From a virus: a stretch of 36,622 nucleotides of DNA. A model generated the notes under the pieces. The model was not told the DNA's origin, made no database searches, and saw nothing but the letters and a program-made list of their open reading frames with translations. Shown piece by piece: positions 1-11,800 of the stretch (position 1 is its first letter; each line of letters starts with the position of its first letter). The stretch spans positions 1 to 36,622 of IMG/VR virus record IMGVR_UViG_3300042352_000441. One strand, written 5' to 3'. The position numbers and the translations under genes are program-made.

Positions 1-2232
1 TGTTCTTACTAGCAAATAATATCCATTTTTACCGTCAGAATCTAAACAGAATCCTATTCCCCCTACCTGCTCTGGTGTGTTAAGCTGACTTTCAAAAAAC
101 ATTCTAGTGCCAAATGAAAAATAAGGGCCAGAGGGTGCTATTGATTCAAATTTTTTAATTGCAATATCAAAACTTTTTTTATTTTGGTCTAGATTAGAAA
201 TAGCTAAAAACCCTTTTCTAATTCCTTTACTTGTACTTCCAGTTGGAATAAAGTAATTACCCGAACCTGGCTTATCTTTTGCTATATCTGGTGTTGCTAA
301 TGTGATTGAATATTTATTAAATTTATTTGTATCATTCTCTCCTGCTTTATTTATATAAGAATCTGGAGCAACTTCATGAACTGATTTAGATGTTGATAAT
401 GCACCTCTTGTTTTAATACTATATCTGTTAGTTGGTTGAAAATTCTTATAACCTGGTTTTGCCAATGCTGAGTATTTCCAAATATCGGATTGGCTTTTAA
501 TTAATACTTCTATTGGAGTAGTTCCGTTTACTGGAACATACTGATAATATACTCCATCATATTCAATAATTTCGCCGTTAATTAAAACATATCCGCTAAA
601 CTGATCAAGTATTCTATCTGTTCTATCAGAATTAACTACGCTAGGCTGAAGCGAAAAGTCTGTGCTAGAAAGATCAATTTTTTTTGTTAATGCTCCAGCT
701 CCAAGAAATGATGTATCTGATTTCCAAAGTGGGGATGATGACTCAGTATTAGATGCTGTAAATGCAGTAGAGTATCTAACCCTTACTTGGTTTGCAGAAA
801 AAAGTTCTTTAGTTGATAATGATTGTATGTTAGGGGCATAATCTAGCACAGAGTTAACATTTATATTTTCGCTTGTAAATGTCCACGATGGCTCTCTTGT
901 TTTATCATATATAAAATTTCTGCTGTAAAAGTTTAGTGTATTATATTCATCTACAAAAGCATTCATCTGTATGTCTCTACATAATTCTTGTAAAACATCC
1001 CACACTGTCTTATCTCCGTCAGACCACCAGTAAGACAGGGAAGGAATGGAGTCATCATCAACTTTACCATCTACCGTCTTAACGTTAATTTTATATGTAG
1101 AAAATCCAATTGAGTCTAATATTCTTTTTATAATTGAAGTTATTGGTGAGTCTTGTACTAGCAACTGTGGGCATAATGTATCTTGCAATATTTTTGCAGC
1201 ATCTGTAGCATCTATTGAAGCTTCTCCAAATTCTGATAATGACCATGTATTTACGTAGAATGATCCTTGAGGAACCTTTTGAGATGTTGCTCCATCTCCA
1301 ACATTTATATATGGCTTAATTAATGCATTTTTTAATAAATAAATTTTAGTACTATCAATTGCTGCATTCCTATCATACTCAACAATTGACCTGGAAGTTG
1401 TATGCGGCTTAGATATAAACATATTTAAATAGTTTGCTGTAATTATTCCAACTGGGACAATTGATGTATCATCTGATGTTGTTTCTTTATTGACCAAAAA
1501 TGACATAATGTCAGAATCAACATTTATAACCCACCTAGGACTAAACTCAATAACTCCAATAAATTTTCCAGTCTTTGAGTTTACAGCGGATAAAGATATT
1601 CTTTTTAGGTTTTGAGTAGTAGTGTAAGTTGCTGGCTCTGTTGTAGACCATGTGGATCCGTTGTAGTATATTACTGCTTCTCCATTTGAATTAAGTGTTG
1701 TACCAGTTACAGATATTGTTGTGTTGTCTGGCTTAACTCCAGTTATGGTCCACGAAGTTGGTTTGTCATGATTTGTTTCAAATCTTGCAATAATTTTGTT
1801 AACAGGTATTATCTTAGGTTCAGATGTAACAGTATCATCTACAAAATAGTTTACAGATATATTAATATTAGTATCTTTTGGTGCCAACCAATATTTATAC
1901 ACAATGTCTGGGCCAGGATAGTACAGCCTAGGCTTTGTTCCTAATGACACATCTCTAGGGTTTTCAAAAGAATCTTTAGGGGTATCTGTGCTATTAGTTG
2001 TATGCACTAAATATTTAATTCCTGGTGATAGTGGTCTGAATGGCTTATATATTGTATCTATTGGGAAAAGCTTTTTAAATGCCACGCTATAATTATTTGT
2101 CATTGCATCTGAAGTTGCAGATACATTTTCTACCATTGAGTTTAAGTTGTACTCAATTGTTGCTCCCGCCGAAGTCGAAATAGAATATCCTTTTTTTAAT
2201 AAATCTCTTGTAGCGGTTGATACAGGTATCAT
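1..2232 (-). CDS. Tail hub / minor tail protein, 3' end beyond the window
   Basis: The frame is open from an ATG at 2232 to the left edge, 744 codons with no stop, so the C-terminus is missing. The ATG overlaps the stop of the preceding gene as ATGA. The protein is rich in beta-type sequence. Around residues 395-435 it has a segment (WWSDGDKTVWDVLQELCR, then LNFYSRN) of the kind seen in siphophage tail-hub or Tal-like minor tail proteins. Near the cut end, a stretch around GGIGFCLDSDGKNGYY resembles a concanavalin/LamG-type strand pair, suggesting a carbohydrate-binding domain. Its place, two genes after the tape measure, is where siphophages encode the baseplate hub. Role assignment rests on position plus these weak motifs; no catalytic site was recognised. 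Confidence 0.75.
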   Translation of the reverse strand, partial: MIPVSTATRDLLKKGYSISTSAGATIEYNLNSMVENVSATSDAMTNNYSVAFKKLFPIDTIYKPFRPLSPGIKYLVHTTNSTDTPKDSFENPRDVSLGTKPRLYYPGPDIVYKYWLAPKDTNINISVNYFVDDTVTSEPKIIPVNKIIARFETNHDKPTSWTITGVKPDNTTISVTGTTLNSNGEAVIYYNGSTWSTTEPATYTTTQNLKRISLSAVNSKTGKFIGVIEFSPRWVINVDSDIMSFLVNKETTSDDTSIVPVGIITANYLNMFISKPHTTSRSIVEYDRNAAIDSTKIYLLKNALIKPYINVGDGATSQKVPQGSFYVNTWSLSEFGEASIDATDAAKILQDTLCPQLLVQDSPITSIIKRILDSIGFSTYKINVKTVDGKVDDDSIPSLSYWWSDGDKTVWDVLQELCRDIQMNAFVDEYNTLNFYSRNFIYDKTREPSWTFTSENINVNSVLDYAPNIQSLSTKELFSANQVRVRYSTAFTASNTESSSPLWKSDTSFLGAGALTKKIDLSSTDFSLQPSVVNSDRTDRILDQFSGYVLINGEIIEYDGVYYQYVPVNGTTPIEVLIKSQSDIWKYSALAKPGYKNFQPTNRYSIKTRGALSTSKSVHEVAPDSYINKAGENDTNKFNKYSITLATPDIAKDKPGSGNYFIPTGSTSKGIRKGFLAISNLDQNKKSFDIAIKKFESIAPSGPYFSFGTRMFFESQLNTPEQVGGIGFCLDSDGKNGYYLLVRT

Positions 2233-2819
2233 ACTTGCTCCAGTGATATGGTAACATTCCAGTAGGTCTGAAGTCCTCTTTTTACAATAGAAAAATCACA
2301 TGAAGTAAACATAACCGTATACGTATAGTCATCTGCTAAAAATCCATCGGCTTGTTCAACTAACTCTGGATTAAAAGCTGTTGGATTAAGTTTTATTCTA
2401 AAGGGGCCACGGCCAGCTGGGCTCTCATAAAAATTCTTTAAATCTTCAGCCCCCCAACCTCCGTCAACTGTTTCATTTCGAAAAGATGGAAGCATTTCCC
2501 AGGACATAGATATATTTAATTTATCTGCAACAAAATATCTTCTAAGGGTTCCGTTTGCCATTCTGGTAGACTGCTCAATTCTATTATTATTAAAAGACAA
2601 TGGACTTCTATTATGCTCTGAAACTCTTCTAAATCTTAATTGTGTTTTTGAGCTTAGGGCTAGCCCGTTGGTTGTTGCTACTGCAGATGTATATGTGTTT
2701 CCTGGAGCAACTGCAGTTCCGCCTTTATAATCAAAAGAGTTAGTAGCTGTATCAATTGCATATGGGTCTGTTGCCTCAATGTATAGAATTGATCCTTTGG
2801 GTAGTTTTTGAAAACTCAT
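2229..2819 (-). CDS. Distal tail protein-like minor tail protein
   Basis: This 196-aa protein follows the tape measure gene directly; its ATG overlaps the tape measure stop (TAATG), which implies translational coupling. Siphophages place the distal tail protein (Dit), which joins the tail tube to the hub, at exactly this position. The sequence is mainly beta-type, with a segment ISMSWEMLPS around residues 103-112 and a C-terminal strand-rich end (YTVMFTSCDFSIVKRG, then WNVTISLEQV). The C-terminal pattern fits a tube-like or Dit N-domain beta sandwich. I do not recognise a specific family, so the name comes from gene order. The gene is certain as a coding region: full length, good start, tight packing. 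Confidence 0.7.
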   Translation of the reverse strand: MSFQKLPKGSILYIEATDPYAIDTATNSFDYKGGTAVAPGNTYTSAVATTNGLALSSKTQLRFRRVSEHNRSPLSFNNNRIEQSTRMANGTLRRYFVADKLNISMSWEMLPSFRNETVDGGWGAEDLKNFYESPAGRGPFRIKLNPTAFNPELVEQADGFLADDYTYTVMFTSCDFSIVKRGLQTYWNVTISLEQV

Positions 2820-5800
2820 TATTTGCCCACCGTTCTATTTACTCCAGCTGCCATTTCTTTTATTCTCATCTCTCTATGTATTTCCATTGCAACGTCTTTT
2901 GCTGTTACTGTAGTTCCGTTTAGCTCTACATTAATATTATATACTGATCCTGATGCCACGGCGGAAGATGTAGCATTTGGATTAAATGGATTCATGTTGG
3001 CTGGAATTACCGCTTCATTCTTATGAATCATTGCTAACATGTCAGCTGGGACCACATTAATTCCCGCTTCAAATTTAGGTATTCCCACTAATCCACCCTT
3101 AGCCATTTTAGTCGCTATTGCGTACTCCAATAATTTTTTAAGCTGGAATGAATCATTTGGTGTAGTTTCATCCACACGATATCTATTTAATGCCGCGATA
3201 TAACCTTCTCCTTTTTTAGCAAGGTGGGAAGGAATATTTTCATCTGCTATTAGTGCTTCCCAAAATTTAGGACTTCTATAGTGTGTGGACCCTTCACGCA
3301 TAGATGACTTAAGCATTGAAGCTAATTTAAATCCATATATATCAGCATAAGGATTGCCCAAATCTAATCCTGCAGGCTTTATATTAGGTATTTGCGAATT
3401 TGCATTTTTTTCTAATAGGCCTCTCCAGTATGGTAGATGCTGTGGTGCATATGTTTCTAGATTGCTGGCTACCGAATCATAAAGCCATGCTGGTCTATTT
3501 CCACCACTTTTAGCTACGCCATAAGAATTCATCATTGATTCATTAAATACTATCTCTGCGGCTTTTCTATCTGTCTTTAATAGATACTTCAGCATGTCCT
3601 CAAAAGACCAATAAGCTCCCTGAAAGTCCGCCGCATGCGTTATTTCATGAGCTACAACGGCACCCCTAGTTTTATCTGGGAAATACACTGACTGTGTGTC
3701 ACTGCGATGATATCCAGCGGTGCCAGGAGTCATTTTCTGTCTAATAACTGAAGGACGAACATCAACTTTATAAAATGCGCTTAATTCAGTTAATATTTTC
3801 ATAATATCACTATTTTCTGTTATTAGGCTGCCCCAGTTTTCAGTTCCTACTACCCTTTGTCCTCCAACTATATCTGGTCCAGAGAAGCCATCTAGGTCTG
3901 GATCTTTAACTTTAGGTAATTGTGTAACTACATGATTTTTATTTCTAAGTTTTGCTGCGTCAAGTTGCGCCTGTGTCCAATCTCCTGGAAGCCAACTATC
4001 GTTTAAAGGTACAACTGGGTCTCCAATGCTGTGTGCAAATATATCACCAGCTGGAGTTCTGTATGAGCTGTGTGTAATTGGGGCAATTGTTTGAGCCTTG
4101 TTGTACATTGCTGTTGCAACATTCTTGCCTTGGTGTTTAGGGTATACCTGTAAGTTTTCAACAACCCCCGTCTCTTTATCCCATGTTAGGTATCCTGCAA
4201 CCTCATCTCCTAATTTAACTTCTATTCTATGCATAGATCCAGATGCATCATAGGCTAAAGAATATTCGGATGGCATGACTTTTTTGGGCTTTAAGACATC
4301 AGGCATCAGTGATGGCAATGTTGGTTTTGGTTTAGCAAGACCTACTGATGCTGCTGCTCTTGCTGCTGGAAATGCTGCAGCATTTACTGCTGTTTGTTGA
4401 GAAGTTCTGGCTACCATTCCAAATGGTACAACGGCTGCTAATATAGAAGCCACATCCATTCCTTTTGACCATCCGCTTGACATTCCTAGCCCTGATTCTC
4501 CCCATGGACTTGGGAATCTTTCACTTCCAAATAATCTGGATGCTGGACCTACAAGTGTTGTTTCTGCAGCGCTTGCTATGTCTCTTTCTCTTGCAGGAAG
4601 AGATGGAACAACACTGCCGATAGCTACGGCACCTAAAGATTTTATTGCATCAAGAATGCCAAACCCAGTCATTCCTACAGGGTTCATCATTCCGTCTGGC
4701 TTATAAGACATCTTTAATCCAAGTTTATCCCACCAAGAACCTTGTGAAGGAGCTGTATTGCCAGATGTTGAAGGAGCATTTCTTCCATGCCTATGACCGA
4801 CTGGCCCTCCTTTATGAAATCCCTTTGGAATCATGTTTGGAGTTATTGCAGCAATTGCTGCAGCAGAGTCGCCTATTTCTGCAAATGTTATTGGAACTCC
4901 ACCATTTTCTGTGAGGTACTGTTTTCTAAGTGTAAGTGTATCGTCAAAAGATGCACTGTCACCCATTCCAAATCCTGTCATAACAGATTTAAATCTAAAA
5001 TTATTGTTATATGGATGCCAGGTGAAGTTTTCAGAAGATGGATCTCTTTTATCAAATGCTGGGACATCTCCGTAAGATGCAGTCAGAGTTTGGCTTTTAA
5101 GAAGCGTGTCTATAACAGACTTTTTTATTTGAGGAATATATCCGTTGGAATACATTTCTTTAAATATACCGCCAGCCATTACATCGGCTCCAGATTCTAT
5201 ATTAAGGAATCCTGGAGTTGGCTTATTGGGATCTCCTACATCAGTTAATCCTCTTGATTTTTGTGAATTTTTTATGTATCCGTTTATTCTAAATTGTAGC
5301 GCATGAGCAAATTCATGGAATAATGTAGTTAAAATTTCCATTCTTCCATATGGATTTTTTTGTGCATCCTTTGAAATAGATTCTATGTAATCAACTGGAG
5401 ACATTCCTTTTGCTAAAAACGGAAAGGACGAGATTAGATTAAGATTTTTCATTGTGGATGGTTCATTTATTGGATTTGGTATAAACATTGGTTTTCCAGC
5501 CAAGCCTAAGCCCATAGTTATTGAAGAATCGTAATGTCTATATTGCCCCCCGTACTGTTGGGTATCAAGTAAAGCTTTATCTGGATCTTTAACTACCTTG
5601 GTGCCTTTGACAACAGGCATTGTATCTAATGAAGTTACAATTTTTTCTCCTGGCTTAAAGCTAAAAATGTCCTTGTACTTTGCAGCATAGTAGGTGTTTA
5701 ATAAATTGGTCCAATCTCTTAAATACTTAATCTGCGCTTGTGTAGTTTTACCTAGCTTTGATATTGGTGTAGAGGGAAGTGGGGTATAGTCGACTGCAGG

Positions 5801-8800
5801 CCTTGGCTCATTAAGTACTAAACCACCATCTGCATATTTTCCAGCATTCAGTGCATCAAATGTTTGAGTTCCATATTTCGCAACAGAAGCTGCTTTTATT
5901 ACATACTCTCCATTTGAAAGCATTGCTGGAATAGAATCAGATGTTCCAGTTCCTGGACCAGATACAACTCCTCCAGGGGATCCCTCACTATAAGTTTTAA
6001 CTCTGCCATTACCATTTGGCAAGAAATGCCACCATCGGCCTACAATAGCTTTGTCTTTGTAGACCAAACCATTTGCTAAGTATTTATATCCATCAACACT
6101 CTTGTACTCTCCTTTACCACCATTTAACTCAAAAAATTCTCTCTGTACAGCAGACATGCTTCCAAAAGATTTGCTCTTTAATCCATCTATAGGTACTGAA
6201 AAATTAGTTCCGCCGCCAGGTGAAGAAGATGGCATACTTTCATATTGCTCTTTTGTTATCTGGTTACCCTTAGAGTCAAAGTACTTTGTTGGATTTCCAC
6301 CTTTACCAGGCACAACCTTGCCTCCAACTGTTGTTGGGTCAGCTGTTGCTGAACTGCTTTTTCCTAGAGCTTTTAGCAAATCTAGTCTGAGTTGATTTAA
6401 AGTAGTTCCTCCAGTTATATCTAGTGCAAGGGAGGTTACTGCCTTCATATCTTTAGCAAATTGCTCTGTTAGCCCTGAGTTTATTGTAGTGGTAGTTGGA
6501 ATTATTGGTTTGCCGTTTGCATCAACTCCTGTTGGCATTCCGCCTGTAGGTTTTGTTGTAGTTACTGGAATTGCTTTTCCATCTTTGTCAAATAGCCCTA
6601 GCTTAAAGAATGCGTTACGTATTTCTTTTGAAAGAGCAGAGCTTCCAGTTCCAGCATTTTGAACTTCTTTAGCAAATGCAAGTAAAGACTCTCTAACTGC
6701 TTTTTCTTCTTTCTTTCTTTCTGCATCTGGAAGTACCTGAGCCTGAATTCCTCTTTCAACTATTTCGTTATATTTTTCTTGGAACTCTGTAAGCTTTGCA
6801 GCTATTTCTGATGCAGAAGCGGCTTTGTCTTGATTTGTTGCAATAGTATTAGATCGTTTATCTGAGGCATCCTGTATGTCAGTCGCCTTCTTTTCTAGTG
6901 GTGCCTTAGCTTTTGCTGCAGCATCTTCAATTGCTTTAGTGGCAAGTTCTGTTTGCCTGTTCATTGTAAGCTGATCTATCTCTAGCTGAGCACGATTTGC
7001 TGTAGCCATGTCTCCACGAGATACCGCATCAGCATATTCTATCTGTAGCTTTTGCAAAGATAGCGCATAGTTAGATGCTTCTTGTGTTGCTCTTAGCGCT
7101 TCCAGCTTTTTATTTTTTTCATCATCAATAAGTTTAATCTTTTTGGAAATTAGCTTTAACTCTTCTTGTGCACTTCTTTGTGCAGCATTAGCTGCTCTTT
7201 GAGATGCTGCAGATACAGATCCGATGGTCTTCTTTAATCTTTCTAGTGCCGATCCAACTGAAGAGAATGTAGTTGCATTATCAGCTGAATTAGTTAATTT
7301 TTGAATTCCTGTTCCAATTGCTTGGGAAAATCCAGCTAATTTAATTGCTAAGGTTGAATCAATCTTACTTAAGTCTATATTAACTCCAGATGTAAACAAC
7401 TTCCACTTTGCCAATATGCCTTTAATGCTATCTGATTTATTTGCAATTAGCTCTAACAGTGGCTGTGAGTCAATTAAATTTGAATAAACACTTTGTCCTA
7501 TTGCCTCATTAATTTTTGGATTATTACTTTCTGCATCACTCATAACCATTTGATATGCAGTGTACTCGTCTATTACATTTCCTAAAGCATCTTTTGTTCC
7601 AATCAAAGAATTTGTAGCTGAGCTAAATACATTTATTAATCCTTCAAAGCCTACGCCAACTTCTTTGCCCCAGTCAGCGGTTCCGTCGCCATTATTTAAT
7701 GTATTGATTAAGCTCTTAACAGAATATTCTGCTGCTGAAGCCTTATCAGTAATTGATCCAAATGCACTGTTGCCTATAATATTAAATACTTGACCTGATT
7801 TTTCACTGTTAAGCATCGCTCCGTATATTTTTCTATTTGCGTCCGCTATGCTCATTCCACCTGCAATATATTGTGCTTTTTGATTTGCTACGAGTCTCTT
7901 AGTTTCAGCAGCACTTGTAGACCTATTAATAGATTCAATTAAATCTGTTAGGCCCTTACCCTCTTCTTTTGCCTTCTTCATGTCTTCTATAGACTGTGGA
8001 AGTCCAGGCATTCCTATTGAATTATACTGTGAGGCCTTGCCTGCAATTGCTACAGCCTTTTGCTTATCAAGATAGCCTTGCATTGTTTCTTGAAGGTTAA
8101 AGTATTTAACTCCAGCCTGCTCTGCCGCCTTTTCGGTCATAGAAAGACCCATTCTGGCATCTTGCCATGCGTCGTTATTGGCCTTAAATATTGAGAATGC
8201 GGTTGCAGCTGCTGTTATAACTAATCCGATTGGGCCAAAGGCTTTGGCAAAGTGTAGCAATTTTGGAAGTATTTTTATAAAGAATGTTCCAGCTTTAGCT
8301 GCCGCTGCCATTCCTTTTGCAAGACCTACTGATGCAGTTCCTGCGCTCTTAAGTCCAGCACCCATTTTTGCATATGGTAAGAATGGAAGTATGCTGCTTG
8401 CAGCCATAACACCCATTCCTGCTGATGCTCCAGACATTTCATAACCAAGTACGTTAACCTTTTCTTTCTGCATCAAGGCCATACCGCCCATTGATCCAGC
8501 CATTCCGATTCCCATTTGGCTGCCCATGCCCATACCTCTTGGAGGCAAAGCAACTCCTGCTGCCTTTGCTTGAGCCTTAGTCATATGCTGACCATCAATC
8601 ATATACTCTGTTTTTCTAAATCCGAGGCTTCCTACTTTTCTTTTCTGTATTCCATCTTGACCAGTGCTTCTCCAGTCTCCGACCATTCCAGGCCCGAAGT
8701 ATGATCTTTGATAAGGATCGAATCCTCCATTAGGATAATGTCTTGCTGTAACTAAAGCCTGCTCTCTTAATATTTCAGCTTGTCTTCTTTGCACAAAACC

Positions 8801-11800
8801 TTTAGCCATATCAGCTGATGATGTTGCAAAATTTCTAGCTGTTGCTACTGCAGTCTTTGAAACATTTATGATTGACATTGTAGACTGCTTATAGGCAATT
8901 CCCATTTTACTAGCTGCGTTGAGTAGCTCTAGGTTGAATCTTATTGAACCCTTTTGTATAGAAGAAGATACAGACGAAAATGCTTGTGTTATTGCTGCTG
9001 TATTTCCAATCCCTGGAATGTTCATTGGCATAGTTGGCATATTCATATAAGGGAATTGTGCCAGCCTCATTGTGCTAATAGTTCTAGCTGCAGAAGGAGT
9101 AAGTTGTCCAGTGTAAGCGTTTCCACGTACTCCAGTTCCTCCAACATAAGGGACACGGGTAACCTGTACTTGTGGATTACCAGTAGCTGTGTAAGAAGAG
9201 CCAGATCTTGTTGGCTGATAAGATGCTGCTCTTTCTGCTCTTAATCTTTCTTGCTCAGCTCTTTTTGCTGGATTTCCTGATCTTCTTGATCCATCTTTTT
9301 TAGCACCGTAGGCATATCTACCTCTTCTAATTAAGCCTCCGCCGATTGGACCTCCAGCATTAAGGTATGTTGGATTAGCATGCAAAGAATGGTATTTACT
9401 CCAATCAACTTCGATTCCATCATCCAACCTTTTAAGCATTGCAATATAAGGGCCACGAATTTCTTTAGGCAATCCGTTTATAATCTTTACTAATTCTGGA
9501 CGAGCTTGCACTAATGCATCCTTCATTAGTCGACCATATCTTCTTGGGCTCATCTTAGCAACTATTGGAGCTGTATCACGTGCAAAGTCTTTTCTTGCTC
9601 CGCCTCTAACAGCAAGCAAGTTAATCATTGCTTGTTTTTCCATTGAGTTCATTTCTTCAGCTTTTGCGACTGCTGTATTTCCAGATGCTCTAGTAAATAC
9701 TCCAGATTGTCCAACATCTGGATTAAAGTTACCAAATACATTTGACCTAGACAAATCTTTATTATTCATAAGAAGAGAAGCGGCAAGCTGTCTAATTACT
9801 GTACCTTCATCCCATGGCACATTAGTTTTTACAAAGCGTGGGTCGTAGTCTGATTCTAGAGCAAGAAGTTTACTATTTTTTGTTGGGTCTAAAGGATTAG
9901 ATACTGTTCTAGCTCCCATTACTGGGGTATTTATCTTAAACCCCTTTCTAACAATGTCCGCCCCTATTGGCTCATGAATTGCAACTGCTTCATGTGAGAC
10001 GCCTTTAACAAAAACTAGTTTACCTTTAGCGTCTCTGTATACACCAGATACACCAGGTATCGGGTAGCTCATGCCAGAGCTGCCAGCAATTCTATGTCCG
10101 TACTGAGTTATTGGTGTATCGGCAAATGAGCCTAGTGCTTCTCTTGAGCTTAATTGCTTTGCTGTTGTTAAAATTTTAAGCATCTTCTCTGGTGCCAATA
10201 AAGGCATTGGGTTGCCATAAGAACTTCTACCCCTAGATATACTTCCGCCTGGGATCATTCCACCCTTATTTAATTTTGCAAGAACTGGAGTCATAATAGG
10301 AGGTCTTCCTCTAGGGATCATAACCCATTTTTTCCTAGACATTACTGCCTCTAGGAACATTTGCAAATCATTTCTTTGTTTTGAGGTTGCTCTAATTGCT
10401 CTTCCTGATTGAATTTCTGATTTGCTCTTAAATAAATTATTGTCTTCTAGCGCTGTTGCAATGTCGTCTACGCTTGTCATTCTGTGCATTCCGACAGACT
10501 TTAGCGCTATTTCAAAATTCTTTCTTGCATCTGGGCCTGTTAAACTTAGTACATCTGGAGAAATTCCTATCCCCTGAAGTCGTGACATTAAACTATTAAT
10601 TCCATGAGGAAGTACTGCTGCAACTCCCATATGACCTCTGGTTGCGTATCCTACCTGTCCGTGTCTAAGTACGTGGCCTCTAACATGAAGTCCTTCTAGC
10701 AAAGGCATTCCACCAGGGTTCTTTATTGTGGTTGGAGATATTCCATCAATTAAATCAAAAACATTTTTAAATCTTGGGCTCCTAAGCATTGCCGATCTAA
10801 CATCATTTAGCTTGTAGTTTAAAGCCTTGCTATTAGGAGTTCTTGTAGATGAAGAATCTGGATGTTTTAATGATGGATATCTTCTCTCTAGGCCCTTGAC
10901 CTGCTTAATTCTTTGTTCAATAAACTTTTCAATTGATCCACCAGATGCACTCTTTGCTAAATCAAAATTACTCGAAGCAATTTTTATAGCCTTGTCTACT
11001 GGTATACCTGCTGTATGTGCTAGCTCTGCAGCATCAAGCATAATCATTCTTACTCTGATGTCGTCTTCATATCTTGGGTTATTAATAAATCTTAAATATT
11101 CTTTTAACTGCTTCTTGTAATAAGCTTTATCTTCTACATTTGGAGTTCTTGCAGTTTTCTTTCCATAGCCAGTAACTCCATCCATGATCTGCCCGCCAAA
11201 ATTATAACCATTGTTTGCTGCATCTACTGCTGCATATAGCTCAGGCATTCTTTGAATTTGAGGTCCGAATACTACTTCCCGTGGAGTAAGAGCTGCAGTA
11301 ATATTTCCACCGTTATTTAAATAAGTACTTGGTGCCATAGCTACTAATGCAGCATTAGCTGGATCCATTGCGGCTTGCTGATTTAATACATACCCGCCAA
11401 CTGGAACACTGCCAAGTCTGTCATCATAATTAATTGAAGATGGTCCAGAAACCATAGTCTTGCCTGGGCCAAAAGACTCGATGCCTCCACCATCATTAAA
11501 TCTAGGCATTCTAGTAGTTTGAATACTGTAAGGAGCTCCAAATGTTCTTATGCCTCGAAGTCTTCCAAACTCTTCCATTACAGAAGCATTTGCTTTTTTC
11601 TTATATAAATCTCTTAGCGTAAACTGTCCATTTGCATCAACGACTGGCTGGCCCATCATTGGAGCTCTTGTTAAATCAATTGTTCTTCCTCGTGATGCAG
11701 CGTATGCAGTTACTGCAGCACCCATGTCTGCTTCTATTTGTGCGTTTAGTGCAAGTATTCTTGCCTTTGCTTGCTCAACTGTTATTTCTGAATTTCTTAA

